A stretch of 64,000 bases of DNA from positions 15,142,295 to 15,206,294 of the forward strand of contig CM057002.1 of NCBI GenBank assembly GCA_029891345.1, written 5' to 3'. Source of the stretch: Dryococelus australis (lineage: Eukaryota > Arthropoda > Insecta > Phasmatodea > Phasmatidae). Shown here in pieces: positions 1-11,703 of this stretch; the first letter of the stretch is position 1, and every line of letters starts with the position of its first letter. The position numbers and the translations under genes were made by a program. The notes under the pieces are model-generated. The model was not told where the DNA came from, ran no database searches, and was given only the letters and a program-made list of their open reading frames with translations.

Positions 1-90
1 TGACAGTGGTGTTGGTTTAGAGTAGGTCATTGTTGAGTACATGCGCAAAAAACGGATAATCGGTCTATCTCATATTGAGTTCCTGGTCAG
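1..90 (-). repeat. Dispersed repeat fragment (family E)
   Basis: The first 90 bases match, in reverse orientation, the segment at 59255-59340. Shared blocks include TAGGTCATTGTTG and GTACATGCGCA. A shorter related piece (GTTGAGTACATGCG) is near 11500. It has no coding potential. The nature of the family is unknown, and it is cut by the window edge. Confidence 0.5.
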
Positions 91-179
91 GACGAGCCAG
101 CAGGTAATGTCAGTTCACACCTGTACTCTGATCAGCCTCTGCACACACTGTGTATCGTGCACACGTCACATCGGAGTAG

Positions 180-390
180 GGGCCGCGGTGGAGTAGTGGT
201 TAGAGTGCTCGCCTCCCACCAAGGCGAACGAGGCTCGATCCCGGATTTTCGCACGTGGGAATCGTCTCGGACTATGCCGCTGGTCGGCGGGTTTTCTCGG
301 GGTTCTTCCATTTTCCCCGCCCTTGCAACCCTGCGCTGCTCTATTCTCACCTCGCTTCGCCCTCATCGGCTCTCTATAAACGTTTACCTT
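180..390 (+). mobile_element. SINE-1 copy, tRNA-derived
   Basis: The copy begins GGCCGCGGTGGAGTAGTGG, a Pol III A-box-like head. A degraded B box (GGCTCGATCCC) follows, then the family body with the core TCGGCGGGTTTTCTCGGGG and a 3' part ending CCCTCATCGGCTCTC. The tail normally found in the family (TTAAGAGCCGCCCAAAT) is missing, so it is 3' truncated. Short open frames across it are shadows. Confidence 0.8.
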
Positions 391-1302
391 GCCATGCACA
401 TTCATCCGCCATGATGGTTACATTGACATTCAAATTAAGGACTTAGTACTTACTGCATATTTGTCAAAATTTTACACATAAAATGAAAATCACAGCGAAA
501 CAATGGCTGAAGGTGATAAATCCGTGAAATGTATGATTGATTAATAAAGGGGAGGAATATAACATGTTTTCACTGATTCACCACTAAAATTACCAGCCAA
601 TAGCTGTTCTGTCCCTTACACCTTTCCGGCTTATTGAAACAAGGAAATTTTTAAACATTCAGTTTTAGTGTGTATGTTGTTAAAATATTACGCATAGAAC
701 AGCAGGTTCCGTGTGGATACTACGCGATTGAAAAAATGTTATAAACTATATCATGTTCAAGAGTGATTTACTCATGTTATTTTGTTGAGCTCTCGTAAGG
801 AAAAAACGTATGGTTTTAAAATAAAAACAGCCACAAATACCATTTAGTGGTCGAGTTCATGAAAGTGTATACAGATTATGATGTTCCGGGTATAAATTTT
901 TAGTTTTAAAGGACGAATAGGGTTTCACTGTCATTCTGCAGAGATCACCGTTACGTCAGTGATATCCAATCCCCGTGAAAACTTGTAGGCTGGCCATTAT
1001 GTCCAGTGGAGAAATTTTAATTGGTTTTCCCTGATCTGTAGTCGTTTTGGCTATTTCAGGTTTGTAGTGAGATATTTTTTTTTTTTCTTTTTTTAATTTC
1101 TTATGAAGATCCTAGGTAGAGAGAAAGGCAAATCTTAAACAATTTGTCAGTAAAATGTTTCTTTGCAAGATATAGGTAGTTACGAATTCCTAAGCGAAGA
1201 GCAGCGCGAGGTTTAAAAAGAGTAAATATTTTGTCATGAATATTTCGAGATAATTATCACGCACTGGTAGAGTAGACCGGCGTTACCCGGGTATAACTCT
1301 AT
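391..1302. other. A+T-rich intergenic DNA, nothing recognised
   Basis: No long open frame, RNA gene or repeat similarity was seen. There are only short homopolymer T runs, near 1075-1095. Confidence 0.6.
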
Positions 1303-1719
1303 TAAAGGCTGTCCACGATAAAGAGTCAACCTTAGAACAAAGTCACTATCCCTACCTGCATATACTTTAACGGGCGAACTGAGTGACGTACACCGAGCAA
1401 AGTTGGTAAAGATGGAGGGAAAGTAGTTCCATATCTTAACGTCGAATAAAAAGTGCCAGGTACCATTCGCCATAACTTAAATTATATTTTTCGCTTTCTG
1501 TTTTTTTTTTTTAATGCATCGGATTGTAAAAATGAGCAGATTTGCAAATAATTTTCTTTTGTAATATTTTCCCAGATGCACTTGACCGACGTATGAATAA
1601 AGTGACGATACCCATGGCAATGTTAATTTTGCATAAGGCGGAAGAATACACAATGTGCATACAAGTAGACCTTAAGCAGGACTTTCAAAAGTGTTCACTT
1701 TACCGTGAACAGCGTATAG
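1303..1719 (-). mobile_element. TIR-A MITE, full length
   Basis: The left end TAAAGGCTGTCCACGATAAA pairs with the right end GTTCACTTTACCGTGAACAG. The interior carries the family block GGAAAGTAGTTCCATATCTTAACGTC, split here by orientation. Strand is given relative to the 13382 copy. There is no transposase, so it is non-autonomous. Confidence 0.8.
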
Positions 1720-3192
1720 TTAGAATCACTTCTTTAGGGAGGCGAGAGATTTTATTGGCATCGACAGTATATTAACTTGGGCACCGAAGCATATCCCTGC
1801 CAAATTTGATCCAGTTACGTCAAACGGGTTAGGATTGTATAGAGAACAAACGTTCATAGGTACATACAAACTTAGACTTATCTAAATTGATAGAGTGATT
1901 AGTAAAGGTCACTCTTAATTCAACAATGCAGTGTAACATCAATGTAACAATGTGAAGTATTTCAGGGTAGAAAATATTTCAAAATAATACAGACGCATGT
2001 AATACATTGCTCGCTGTTGCTATAGCGCGACGATTAAATATATGGCCTAGAATCTGAGTTGTTATAAAACTAACCTTAAACTGAAAATTTCTTCAAAATC
2101 CGTCCAGTAAATTCTGCTCGATACCAAAATAAACCCTTTTTTATACATTTTAGAAAACTAAATTGGTAACAATTGCCTATTTCAAAACTTTGGCTATTGA
2201 AATTTACAGACTTAGAACTACTTATTGATAATTACAGCAGATAATAAAAAATAATAATATGAGTTAGTAAACACTATCGGGTTTTAAATAAATCAATTCC
2301 AAAGGTACTAAAGTTACTGTCTTAGTAAAAAGAAAGAAGCTTACTACACGGAAAAGCATTTAACTATTACCTAAACAATTGCACCTTCAGAAAAATCATA
2401 CATTTAGAGAATGAGAGAGCCGAGATATTCTCAGCAATAGTGAGAGTATTTTCTACCTTTCAATTTTATTAAAGCAGCTATGTTATTTACAGTTCACAGT
2501 TCCCAAATGCTTAAAAATGTATTGTTTGGACACTCACAGAGCAGACTATTTATGTAATACAATATAGTTATGTCTATAAACTTGCCGTTAGAAAAAGGGA
2601 AGTATGTAAGTAAATTAGTATAATTTCTTAATAAATAAAAACAACAAAACCAATAAGTCCTTCACCAGAAACGATATCTATTAATACTACAAACACGCAA
2701 ATTTACGGTAATTAATGTAAATCAGCTTAGTCAAGTAAATAGTATGAATTTGACGTGGAAAACTGATTATGCTACAATTTAATTATAATTGCAACGAAAC
2801 ACGTTTGAAGTAATATTTTTTTTAGAGGCAAAGTAGTTTTTCATATAACAATTCAAAGCGAATAGCATAGCATTGTTTTAACGATGTTAGAACATTCCAC
2901 AAATGCTTGCGTCGGTTTAAATTAAAACAACAGAGGTAAATGTTTTAACGTATGTTGAGTTTATGTGGTTGCGGTGGAACACGAGGGTTGCGGTGGCCAA
3001 TCACTACGAGACGAAGAGAGTTATAAAATAGCAGTATTGGTAACGCGCACGCACAACTCGCATTTTGAAACACATGGTAGGCAAAGCTTTACAATGTAGA
3101 AAATATAAAACCAAAGTTCAAACACAATTGCAACACCTGGTGAAGTTTGCTTGCGGTGGAAAAAATACAACCTACGCCCTACCGCGCATACA
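1720..3192. other. A+T-rich intergenic DNA
   Basis: This stretch is very A+T-rich, with stop codons in all frames. No gene, tRNA or repeat family was recognised. Confidence 0.55.
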
Positions 3193-3303
3193 ATTGAACT
3201 TTGCAGCTAAGAGAAAAGCGACTGTCGCGATTGAACTTTGCAGCTAAGAGAGAAGCGACTGTCGCGATTGAACTTTGCAGCTAAGAGAGAAGCGACTGTA
3301 GCG
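3193..3303. repeat. 37-bp tandem repeat, 3 copies
   Basis: The units start at 3193, 3230 and 3267. Each contains ATTGAACTTTGCAGCTAAGA followed by AGCGACTGTCGCG. The copies are nearly identical (AGAAAAG versus AGAGAAG), so the expansion is recent. Confidence 0.9.
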
Positions 3304-3542
3304 ATTGGGAATATTAAACTCCAACTGTTTTGCTACGAAGTTGAGTCAACAAAATAAAACTCTTACAATTTATTTTTTTTTCCCCCCAGTTACAATACAA
3401 TATAGGTATACTGCATTTGTCCCTGGTCACAGCTAGAAAACATACTATTTGAAGAGTTCTTTCGATGGGGCAGGGTAAACTTCAAAAACTGGTTGTTTGT
3501 TGTAGTATTGTGATTGAAAGGCAGATATGTGTAAACTCCGCG

Positions 3543-4456
3543 TATACAGTCCATTCATGGTTTATTAACGTACTTTTGAAAGGAACTTCTAAAAAAATCA
3601 CGCTAGGCGTAACATGTCAACCTGCTTTTTTTCAATCACTTGTATACCACAAATATATAACACTGTGTTTCACTTTAAAGTACTGTATTCTTAAATAAAT
3701 GAAACTTTAATTCAGTATTTCTATAAAGGGTAATATTTATTTCATATTAAATACGAATTAAAAACAGTGAGAGTAGCGATGCGTCGGCAACGGCTAGTAA
3801 GAAATAGTTCACAGTTACAATCTTGTTTTAATCTAGTTTTTTTTTTGTTACGCTATTTGTAAATTAAACGTTGCCTAATGATATATTTGAATTTTTTTAT
3901 AGCACTCAAGGAAATATATTTTATTGTTACAGTTAGGATTATCAGCCCGAACTACCGTGCGTAGGCCCTAGTGTCAGGTTTATTTTTTTTCGTCCGAGGT
4001 AGGAAATTCAATAGGTAGAGCGAAGCTTGTCGCTCTTTCTCTCTCTTTCTCTTTCTAAGGAAATCTCGCACCGCCTGTAGTAGCAGAAAATTTATACATG
4101 TTTCCAATTTTAGCACATTCCATACTTAAAGAAAACGAATGATTTTTGAATTTGTAATTTACAACTGAAACGATGTTTTATTTTTGAATACTTATAATAT
4201 ATTTAGATGTGATGGCGGGACGGTTATAAATCCGAAGTTGGCAGAAGTGGCGACTGGCGACGCCGACATGACACGGCGTGTTTCTGAACGAAGCGTCGAG
4301 TTCCTGCTCTTTGTGTTTTTTTAAATATCTAACAAGGCAAGTTACGATGTTGTGATAAATATGTTTTTCCACAGCAGGAATATGTATACTGTAAAGTGCG
4401 GCGTAGCCACTGTGTATGTGAAAGAGCATTTTTGCCATTACGTTACGTGGGACCAG

Positions 4457-4488
<32 letters not shown>

Positions 4489-5359
4489 TTGCAAACATCG
4501 GACATGTGAAATTTACACGCTCTAACCGCGAACTGTTTTTAAGACGAAATTAATTGTTTAAAAGTCATGTATTTTTATCATAACGTTGTAACCTTGTCCT
4601 AGGTGTTTGAAACATAATTGTGTAACATGTTTCCGTTTCTGTGATTTGAATGTTTTCCACGACCCCAGCAAATGACTAAGCCGAGCCGGATAAATTTTAA
4701 TAATAAATTTAATAAACCTAGAAAACAGTAAGTAGGCATACCAATGCATAGAAATATGAGCGGGATAGAAGTTACGGCAGGCCTTTGTGTGCATGTTCAT
4801 CACTATATTTTAAGTTTGTCGCTGCTAGGTATCAAAAATAAGCGACACGAGTTGCGTGCTTGAATTTACTGTGTCTTTTCTTTGGACTTGCTGTTCCTTC
4901 GTTTTAATATTTATTCCAACTGAGGCAGTCCTTTTAACAAAATAACTCACCACATATCGATAACAAAAGGTTAAATACTACATCTCTTCCCCCCTGCAAT
5001 TGTTAACAGTTTTAAACACAGTCAGGCCAAAATATTAACGTGTATTATATGTAATGGACTATGTTGTGTATGACATATATGTTAACAATGTAAAATATTA
5101 AGCGTAATAACTATCATCAACATAGATATTGTTAAAAAGTCATAAATCAGATTGAAATATGGTTATAGGCCTAAAGTGTGAACATTCGTACGAAATAGTT
5201 TTGAAATATTACAGAATACTTTGAACAGCTGAAAACAGTAAACAAGCATTTGACAGTGTTTATGTTTAAATGTAACGGAAGGATACGTAATAGGTATTCA
5301 AAAGTATAACTTAAGCAGGGCTTTAGAAAAAAGCGAAGTAACCACGTGAAATGCCTATA
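3543..5359 (+). mobile_element. Long TIR-B element, copy 1 (about 1.8 kb, non-autonomous)
   Basis: The element is collinear with 45404-47308. Its left end holds CAGTCCATTCATGG and AACATGTCAACCTG, then come a CT-rich stretch (4030), the block GATGGCGGGACGG, a TG microsatellite (4458-4487) and TAGGCCTAA near 5167. The right end is GAAATGCCTATA. The ends resemble the short TIR-B MITEs. No transposase frame survives in either copy. The open frames at 4178-4498 and 4558-4803 on the minus strand are not preserved as proteins in the second copy. Confidence 0.7.
4458..4487. repeat. (TG)n microsatellite
   Basis: About 15 perfect TG units lie inside the long TIR-B element. The sister copy has a shorter TG run near 46350. 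Confidence 0.95.
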
Positions 5360-5472
5360 GCTGTGGATCCAGTCGGAAACAGAAAACAAAAAAAGAGAGA
5401 ACGAGCGAGTCATGAGCGATGCTTTACAAAGCCTTCGCAGTAGTAGCCAACAGACAACGAATATTGGCTTCA

Positions 5473-5628
5473 TTATTATCTGTTCGTAGTGTCTTCACAC
5501 TTTTATAAATCAAAGCTTTGACAAATCACCCCATGTATGATAATGATTGGTTGTTACCAAAATATGTCATATATCAAAAACGTTTTATATTTGTGTCAAA
5601 CTAAAAGTATACCATTTTTGAAATCGAA

Positions 5629-5675
<47 letters not shown>

Positions 5676-5933
5676 CAAAAACTATAATGTTCGACTTGTG
5701 ATAAATACGAAATAAAACAGAGAAAAAAATGTGTGTGTTGGTAACGCCTAGTAAGAAATAGTTATTATGCAAAACATAATTAAAGTGAGTGCGTACTAAT
5801 GCGATACGTTTGTCCGCTTGGTGTAATTTTCTACATTTACTTAAGCATTGTGTACTTGTGGCGGAAGAGTATCCTAATTGTATAACTTTAGCAAGACTTT
5901 AGAAAAGTTGGAAGTAACCATGAATTGACTATA
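5473..5933 (+). mobile_element. TIR-B MITE
   Basis: The left part reads TCTGTTCGTAGTGTCTTCAC, then AATCACCCCATGTATGA. The middle carries GTGTGTTGGTAACGCCTAGT and AAGAAATAGTT. The right end is AACCATGAATTGACTATA. It contains a (TA)n tract at 5631-5670. Confidence 0.75.
5631..5670. repeat. (TA)n microsatellite
   Basis: About 20 TA units lie inside the TIR-B MITE at 5473-5933. Confidence 0.95.
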
Positions 5934-6868
5934 CATAGAAGACTATGCCTGCTGGCAAATCAATTTGCGAAATATTTGGAGTTCTAATTTTAATTCTGAG
6001 AAAAAGATTCTAACGAAAAGACGAATTCCAGGCGCACAAAGTCGCGGGGGAAAGCAAGTCACTTATATGTATCATCGTTCCCATTTCCTGTGCCGATTTA
6101 TTCTACTTCGACGTCTCCTGGGTGCATTAATTTTTATGAACATGAATGTAGTTTAATACTTTTCCATGTACTTTAATTAATACACACACAAACCACGTTT
6201 ATCTAATTACGTGAACACAGCGTGAAAAAAAAAATCGTAAAATTGTTTTCAGCGAGTATTGGTAGAAATTTCGCATTAAAATTTTTTTTATCACGTTTAT
6301 TTCCAGAACTTTGTTAAAGATACGGCTTGAAAATTGTAAACTTGCTGATAACGAGATTCCGGTCTTGATACATCTTCCTATAAGGGCGTGTACTGAAGAG
6401 GTTGATGAGTTATTCTTTACCAACAGGCCACTTAACTGAAAGTAAGATGATTTTCTAAGTTTTTAAGTTTCTCACATCCGTTTTGGGCTGTGAGTTTAAT
6501 CCGAGGGTGTAGGATCATAACTCAGGCGAAAATTTCATTCCCCCCCCCCCTTCAGTTCCTTATAACGTGACTTATTAACTATTATTGGTTGACTTCCTTG
6601 CATCATGCTGGTACTTAAAAACACCAAAACAGTTGTTGCTCAAACCGGGATTCGAACCCAGAACGTCTCGAATACCAACATATTTGACAGTGAAATGATA
6701 AACGCACTGAGTAAACATTTTTTGTTCCGGATTCAAGACGTTCGGCGAGCACAGCTTCTGCCAAGTTTTCCACTGCGACAAATCATTTAGAATCGAATAC
6801 AAAACTGTCCACTGTGAAACACGAAAAAATTGTGCTTATTTTGTACTCAATATTGACAAGAAAAAAAG
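5934..6868. other. A+T-rich DNA with a tRNA-like remnant
   Basis: The stretch is mostly featureless. On the minus strand near 6665-6640, CTGGGTTCGAATCCCGG is a perfect Pol III B-box/T-arm sequence. A weak A-box-like CTCAGTGCG lies about 50 bases upstream on that strand (near 6705), so this is probably a decayed tRNA-derived SINE head. A poly-C run is at 6541-6550. Confidence 0.4.
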
Positions 6869-7295
6869 TATAGTCTCTACGCGGTTTCTTCGCATTTCTT
6901 GAATCAAACCTTTTTGAAATACCGCCCCCATTTTTGAAGCGTTAGGTGGTTTCCTAAACATGCCCCATTTAACAGAACATTTTATTCTTGTGTCAACATA
7001 AAAGTACCTTACTTTCAGTTAAATTTAACTTTGCATATATTTTATCGACAAATATTAAAATATTTCATTCATATTATGAATAAAAACAGAGAGAAGATAT
7101 GAGTGTTGGCAATGCCTAGTAACAAATAGTTCCCATGCAACATATTATTACGATGAGTTCGCTACAATGACTGGCGTTGTCCCCATGGTGTATGTTTGTA
7201 TACTCAGTTTAAACTGTTGTCACAATGAGGAGGAATATTCTCGAAGTTGAACTTTATCAGGGCTTTGGGAAAAGGGTGAAGTAGCGAAGACTTAA
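6869..7295 (+). mobile_element. TIR-B MITE
   Basis: The left end is TATAGTCTCTACGCGGTTTC, followed by CTTCGCATTTCTTGAATCAA. The middle holds GTGTTGGCAATGCCTAGTAA. The right end has GGTGAAGTAGCGAAGACTTA, decayed relative to the family end. Confidence 0.75.
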
Positions 7296-7310
7296 TTCCG
7301 CAGTTCTGCG

Positions 7311-7685
7311 TTAGGGGGAATGGTACATGTAAGCAGCATATTTACCCGATTTTCGATATAAGTCGTTTTCCAAAGGGTTTTATCGAAATTTTTTGCTCGA
7401 CAAGGCCGTAAATAATAATTTTCAACACCTTTTTAAGTTGTGAGATTTTCGCTGTATTCATTATTCTTGGAGCACTGATGGAAGAAAGGAAATTATTATT
7501 TTTTTTGTCTTATTTTCAATCAGAGCTCCGAGAATAACGAACGCAGAGAATTTTTAACAATGTAAAAGGTGTTAAAAATTGTTATTTACGTTTTGGCGAA
7601 CCAAAAATTTCGAGAAATTCTATTTAAGACAAATTGTGACAAAAATTATATAAACATACGATTTTCGTGCACCATTCTCCTTAAC
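7311..7685. mobile_element. Foldback element with arms of about 180 bp
   Basis: The two halves are inverted copies of each other. GGGGGAATGGTAC at the left faces GTGCACCATTCTCC at the right. Further in, ATAATTTTCAACACCTTTTT faces AAAAGGTGTTAAAAATTGTT, and CATTATTCTTGGAGC faces GCTCCGAGAATAACG. There is no coding capacity, so it is a foldback or MITE-type element that could fold into a long hairpin. Confidence 0.75.
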
Positions 7686-7851
7686 TGATCGCTCTTGAAA
7701 ACCCTGCTTGGCTTCTTTTTACTACTGAGAGTTATGTATCATTCCGCCACGTGTAAAAGTCAACACTGCCACGCAACTAGAGGTCCGTGAATTTCGGAGT
7801 TATTCGCTGGCGGATTAGACTAGAATGTCGACGAGAGGTTTCAGAGAGAGT

Positions 7852-8075
7852 TCTTGAGCGCCGACGAGGGTCAAGTGAGGTTATAAGAGCTCAGCGGTGG
7901 AAAGCAACAAGGCTGGGTTGGGGAGGGGGGGGGGTTGGAGCGCCCCGAGAAAACCCACCGTCCAACGGCAACGTCCACCATGTTACCCACACGAGAAAAT
8001 CTGGGTAATCCCGCCGTTACTCGAACCCGGTTCTCCGTACTGGAAGATGAGTAGTCTGATCACTACACGGTTAAA
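7852..8075 (-). mobile_element. SINE-1 copy, diverged
   Basis: Read on the minus strand it has a head containing GTAGTGATCAGACTACTCAT, the B box ACCGGGTTCGAG, then GTTGGACGGTGGGTTTTCTC. The 3' part (CTTGACCCTCGTCGGCGCTC) is recognisable. A G run (7921-7934) interrupts the body. Confidence 0.7.
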
Positions 8076-8770
8076 ATTTTCCGTATATAAATTACGGAAA
8101 TTTTTACGAAAATGCACAGTAAATGTGCGAAACGCAATCCGTAATGACGAAAAACGGAGTTAAGTGCGTAAATAAAAAAAATACGGAAAATCTCCGTATT
8201 TCTTGTAACTTCGGGTTACGGGCACGGACAATGCCGAGTCTACACGAATCCTTCTTCGCAACTGTAACCAGAAAATTATCGTTTCTTCGGCAGTTAAGGT
8301 TATCCATATCACTATGACCTGTTCTTCCAACATTAAAAATTGACGTATGTAATACTTAGCAACACTTAAAATACACTAATTTTAACAGAAACTAAAAAAG
8401 TTGCTTATATGGAAAATATAGAAATTCGAAAGTTATACTAGATACAACACGTGAGTATTGTAGGTAAGAGGTTAGGGTGGCCAACTAGCAACTTTTTTGA
8501 CTCGGGTTCATATCTACCTGAAGCATGACAAGTTTTAACTTTTTTTTAAATATCTTTTTTATACATAGTAGTACACCCACATATCGAAAATTAAAATAAA
8601 AGAGATAATAAAAATTATTTAAATTAGAAGTACAGAAAACTGACTATGGAATTAACGGAGAGGTTCCGTGAATTTTACGGAAAGACCGTTTTTGAAAATC
8701 AATGTGTCCGTAATATTACGCAGAGTTTACGGACACCTCTGGATAAATTTTTACCAGCACTTTTTCGTAA
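8076..8770. mobile_element. Possible TIR element rich in TACGG/CCGTA
   Basis: Many short inverted CCGTA/TACGG pairs lie in 8080-8210 and 8645-8775. The pair AAATTTTCCGTATATAAATT at the left and GGATAAATTTTTACCAGC at the right is a candidate terminal inverted repeat. Matches are weak, so the boundaries and even the element identity are tentative. Confidence 0.25.
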
Positions 8771-8854
8771 AATGAAGGAGTTTTTTTTTTTTATCATTGT
8801 ATACCATCATGGCCGCGACTCAACTTGATGCAGATACTATAGTGTTCCTTTAAT

Positions 8855-9090
8855 GATCGCCACCAAAGTGAAGAGGATTCGAGTCCCAGCGGTGCCGATC
8901 ACGAATTTTCGTTCGTGGTAAATCGTGCCGGATAATGCCGCTGGTCAGCGGGTTTTCTCGGGGATCTTCGATTCCCCCTCCCTTTATTTTTGACGCTGCT
9001 CCTTAATCACCACACCTCACCCACTTCGGCTCGCAAAACCTGGATGTTAAGAGCCGCCCTAACTTAACTCTCCACAAACTCCACTCTTAT
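8855..9090 (+). mobile_element. SINE-1 copy
   Basis: The head is diverged but has the B box GGATTCGAGTCCC. The body matches the family through GCCGGATAATGCCGCTGGTC and GCGGGTTTTCTCGGGGATCT, then TTCGGCTCG and the 3' end TGTTAAGAGCCGCCC. Confidence 0.8.
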
Positions 9091-9164
9091 GATAGCGCAA
9101 CATTTGTTTTGACACATCCTGGATGGCTCCTTAGCCTGTACTGGAAGAAGTTGAAGGTCTCATA

Positions 9165-9330
9165 ATGGCGCGTTATCGACGGCAAGACTGCACGCCAGCT
9201 CGGTGCTTTGCGCGTAGAGGCTATGAGAGAGTTGATGCACATGTCTTGGTCGCCCCTAGCGCTCCCACACTTTTACACCTCAGACGTGCACAAATTCCTT
9301 CAACCAGGGGATGGGCCACCTTAAACTATT
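9165..9330 (+). repeat. Dispersed repeat (family N), copy 1
   Basis: The segment is similar to 31590-31800. Both have GTAGAGGC(T/A)ATGA, then a GTCGCC block, TAGC(G/T)CCC, CACTT(T/C)TAC and CTATTG in the same order. The frames over it differ between copies, so a conserved protein is not supported. Confidence 0.45.
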
Positions 9331-10565
9331 GTTGCGTGCAGACTGCCGCACTATGCGCGGACTCTGCTCTGGCGAGGGGGGGGGGGGAGGAGGCACCTCG
9401 ACCCTCGCCTTTACGTAGGCAGACCCGCTCGCTGTCCCGTCGACGGGCGACCGGGAATGATTGACAGCTGACCTTGCTGGCGTCACAGCCCCTTCTCCCC
9501 CTGCAGGGAAAGCCGACAACTGAAGAGAATGCGCAAGAATATTCTGGGAACTAGGACCCTCGGCGCAACGCGACAATTTGAGAAATTTCTGGGCGATGGA
9601 CTACGTCCCTATAAATGTCGCAGCGGCCCGAGGGTAACAGGAAAAATTCGAGTGTGGAGAGGGACATCGGTGAAGAGGTCGAACGACGATGGGAGATTGC
9701 TAGACGATGGCGGACGAGGTACTTGTGGTGTGAACGAACGAGAGGGTGTGAAACCCGACGAGTGAATGCTACTGCGAATGAGGGCGCTTGGGGTACACGT
9801 AGAGCATTACGAAGTTGTGAGACCTGGACTGAACTGAGGTGGGACTGAATGAAAATGTAATACGGATTTTATTTTAAATATCGGAACTGTCAAATATGGA
9901 CATATAATTAATAAAGTAGTTCAACACTGTTCAGTAGTACTGATTTTAGTTACTTGCTTATATTAATACCTTTCAGGTAATTGCACAATTGTAGTGATTG
10001 AACTTATTAATTGTAAATAGTAAGAGATATCAATTTACTGTGATATATTTAGACGAGAGTATTGTAAAGTTACAAGGTCACCACATTAAAATTTGCATAA
10101 TTTACACGAGAGCAGCGTAAGACTGAAAGTAGCTGTAGTGTGAGCAGTGGACCTGATACACACACCTCTACAATAAAAGCCTACATGTGTACTTGCTGGA
10201 TGACTATTCATACACTGTGCTCGTATTAAATGGTTGCAGTTGGCCATATTTATTAAAATTAACAAGCGAAACAGTGGTGAGTTCCGCCACAGAGGAACAA
10301 GTCTGCTCAGCGACTCTCAGGCTCAGGAACATAAAGCACATTCATGTTTAACGCCAGAACGTTTGGGTGATTGCACGATGAATCGTCTTAGTCGACGCCA
10401 AATGCGAGAGCTTCGCCTCCTCTACCATGCAGTAAAAAATTGCATCGTGTGTCACATCACAGTCTGTAACAAACCTGGGCCTCCTATTTAGCGTGCTTTT
10501 ATTAGTTCCCTTCAAAACATACGAGTTTTCTCGCCGGTCCCTGTATATGTGATGCATTCTCAGAA
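9331..10565. other. Mixed intergenic DNA, nothing assigned
   Basis: The 9340-9850 part is richer in G+C, with a G run at 9377-9387. It holds several short open frames on both strands without recognisable domains. From 9850 to 10565 it is A+T-rich. No exon with convincing splice signals and protein similarity was found. Confidence 0.45.
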
Positions 10566-10570
10566 AATGT

Positions 10571-10779
10571 ACCTTAAGGTGAAAAACTATTTTCGGGTTT
10601 GGGCTTTTTTTGTAGACAATTCTACGAGGAATTAAAATTAAAGTAGTCGCACCCTTGTAGAGTTTATATTCTCAGCACGCTCCGTTCATATCTCTAAGAC
10701 GATTTTTTTTTTTTTCCGCATTTTCAGCCTTCATTTTATGGGCCCCCTGAAAAACTTACTTTTTCACCCTAAGATACTT
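10571..10779. mobile_element. Small MITE with short TIRs
   Basis: The left end ACCTTAAGGTGAAAAAC is inverted at the right as TTTTTCACCCTAAGATA. The element is about 210 bp and non-coding. Confidence 0.55.
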
Positions 10780-11118
10780 CTCTGAGAACGCGTCACATAT
10801 TAGTCGATCTTAAACAGCTAGTAGTAACTTCAACGACGTAACCTTGAGAAACGCATTTGTACTGAGTCACTACACAAACAGCAGACAAAATGCGGTCGTG
10901 TCATATGCGGCCAGCACCCACAAGAGGACTGCGGTTTGTAACGCCGGTAAAATAGGTGCTCGGGACGAAGTATTGCAGATGTGTATGCTGATAATAATTG
11001 TGCACGCCAATGTCAACAGAAACAGGTAGTTTTAGAGACAAAGTTACCCCACAAATAGGGAGATATCCCCTGTTTTTACTACGACAGGCGTTACTGTCAG
11101 TAGTAAATAGTTTCATAC

Positions 11119-11373
11119 CTGTATGACCTCAGGGGCCGCGGTGGCTGAGCGATTAGCACGCTCATCTCCCACCAAGGCGAACTGGGTTCAATCCTCGGCA
11201 GGGTCTCCGGACTTTCGCAAGTGAGAATCGTGCCGGACCATGCCGTTGGTCGGCGGGTTTTCTCAGAGATCACCCGCTTTCCCCGCCCATATTCACTTAT
11301 ATCACCCTCATCGACTCTCAAGATCTCGCTGTTAAGAGCCGCCCAAATATCTTCACTCTCTGTATGACCTCAG
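11119..11373 (+). mobile_element. SINE-1 full-length copy with 14-bp target duplication
   Basis: The SINE starts GGGGCCGCGGTGGCTGAGCG, with A-box-like GTGGCTGAGCG and B box TGGGTTCAATCCTC. The family body follows and it ends GCCGCCCAAATATCTTCACT. It is flanked by the perfect 14-base direct repeat CTGTATGACCTCAG at 11119-11132 and 11360-11373, the footprint of target-primed retroposition. This copy defines the element ends well. Confidence 0.93.
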
Positions 11374-11699
11374 AAAATTACACAGACTACAGACCCTACA
11401 TCGTCGCACAAACGATATTTTTACTTATTGCAAATAAACTCATTCCACCGCAGCACATTCTCGAGGGTGTACCGCCATCAGGAATAGTGTTGGCCATAAG
11501 TTGAGTACATGCGTTCGACTTATCTTGTTGCAGGGAGCAATACCCATAAGGTTTTCATTTTAATTTAATAACATGCTGTATACAATTTCATGTATTTTAA
11601 TTGAGAATCTCCCTATATATTATTTTATATTTCATCTTTACGTGAATATACTGCCTATGTATAAGAAATACCCAAATTTTGAAACAAGTGAGCACTGCC
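11374..11699. other. A+T-rich intergenic DNA
   Basis: Nothing was recognised apart from a short match to repeat E around 11490-11530 (GTTGAGTACATGCG). Confidence 0.5.
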
Positions 11700-11703
11700 C
11701 ATC

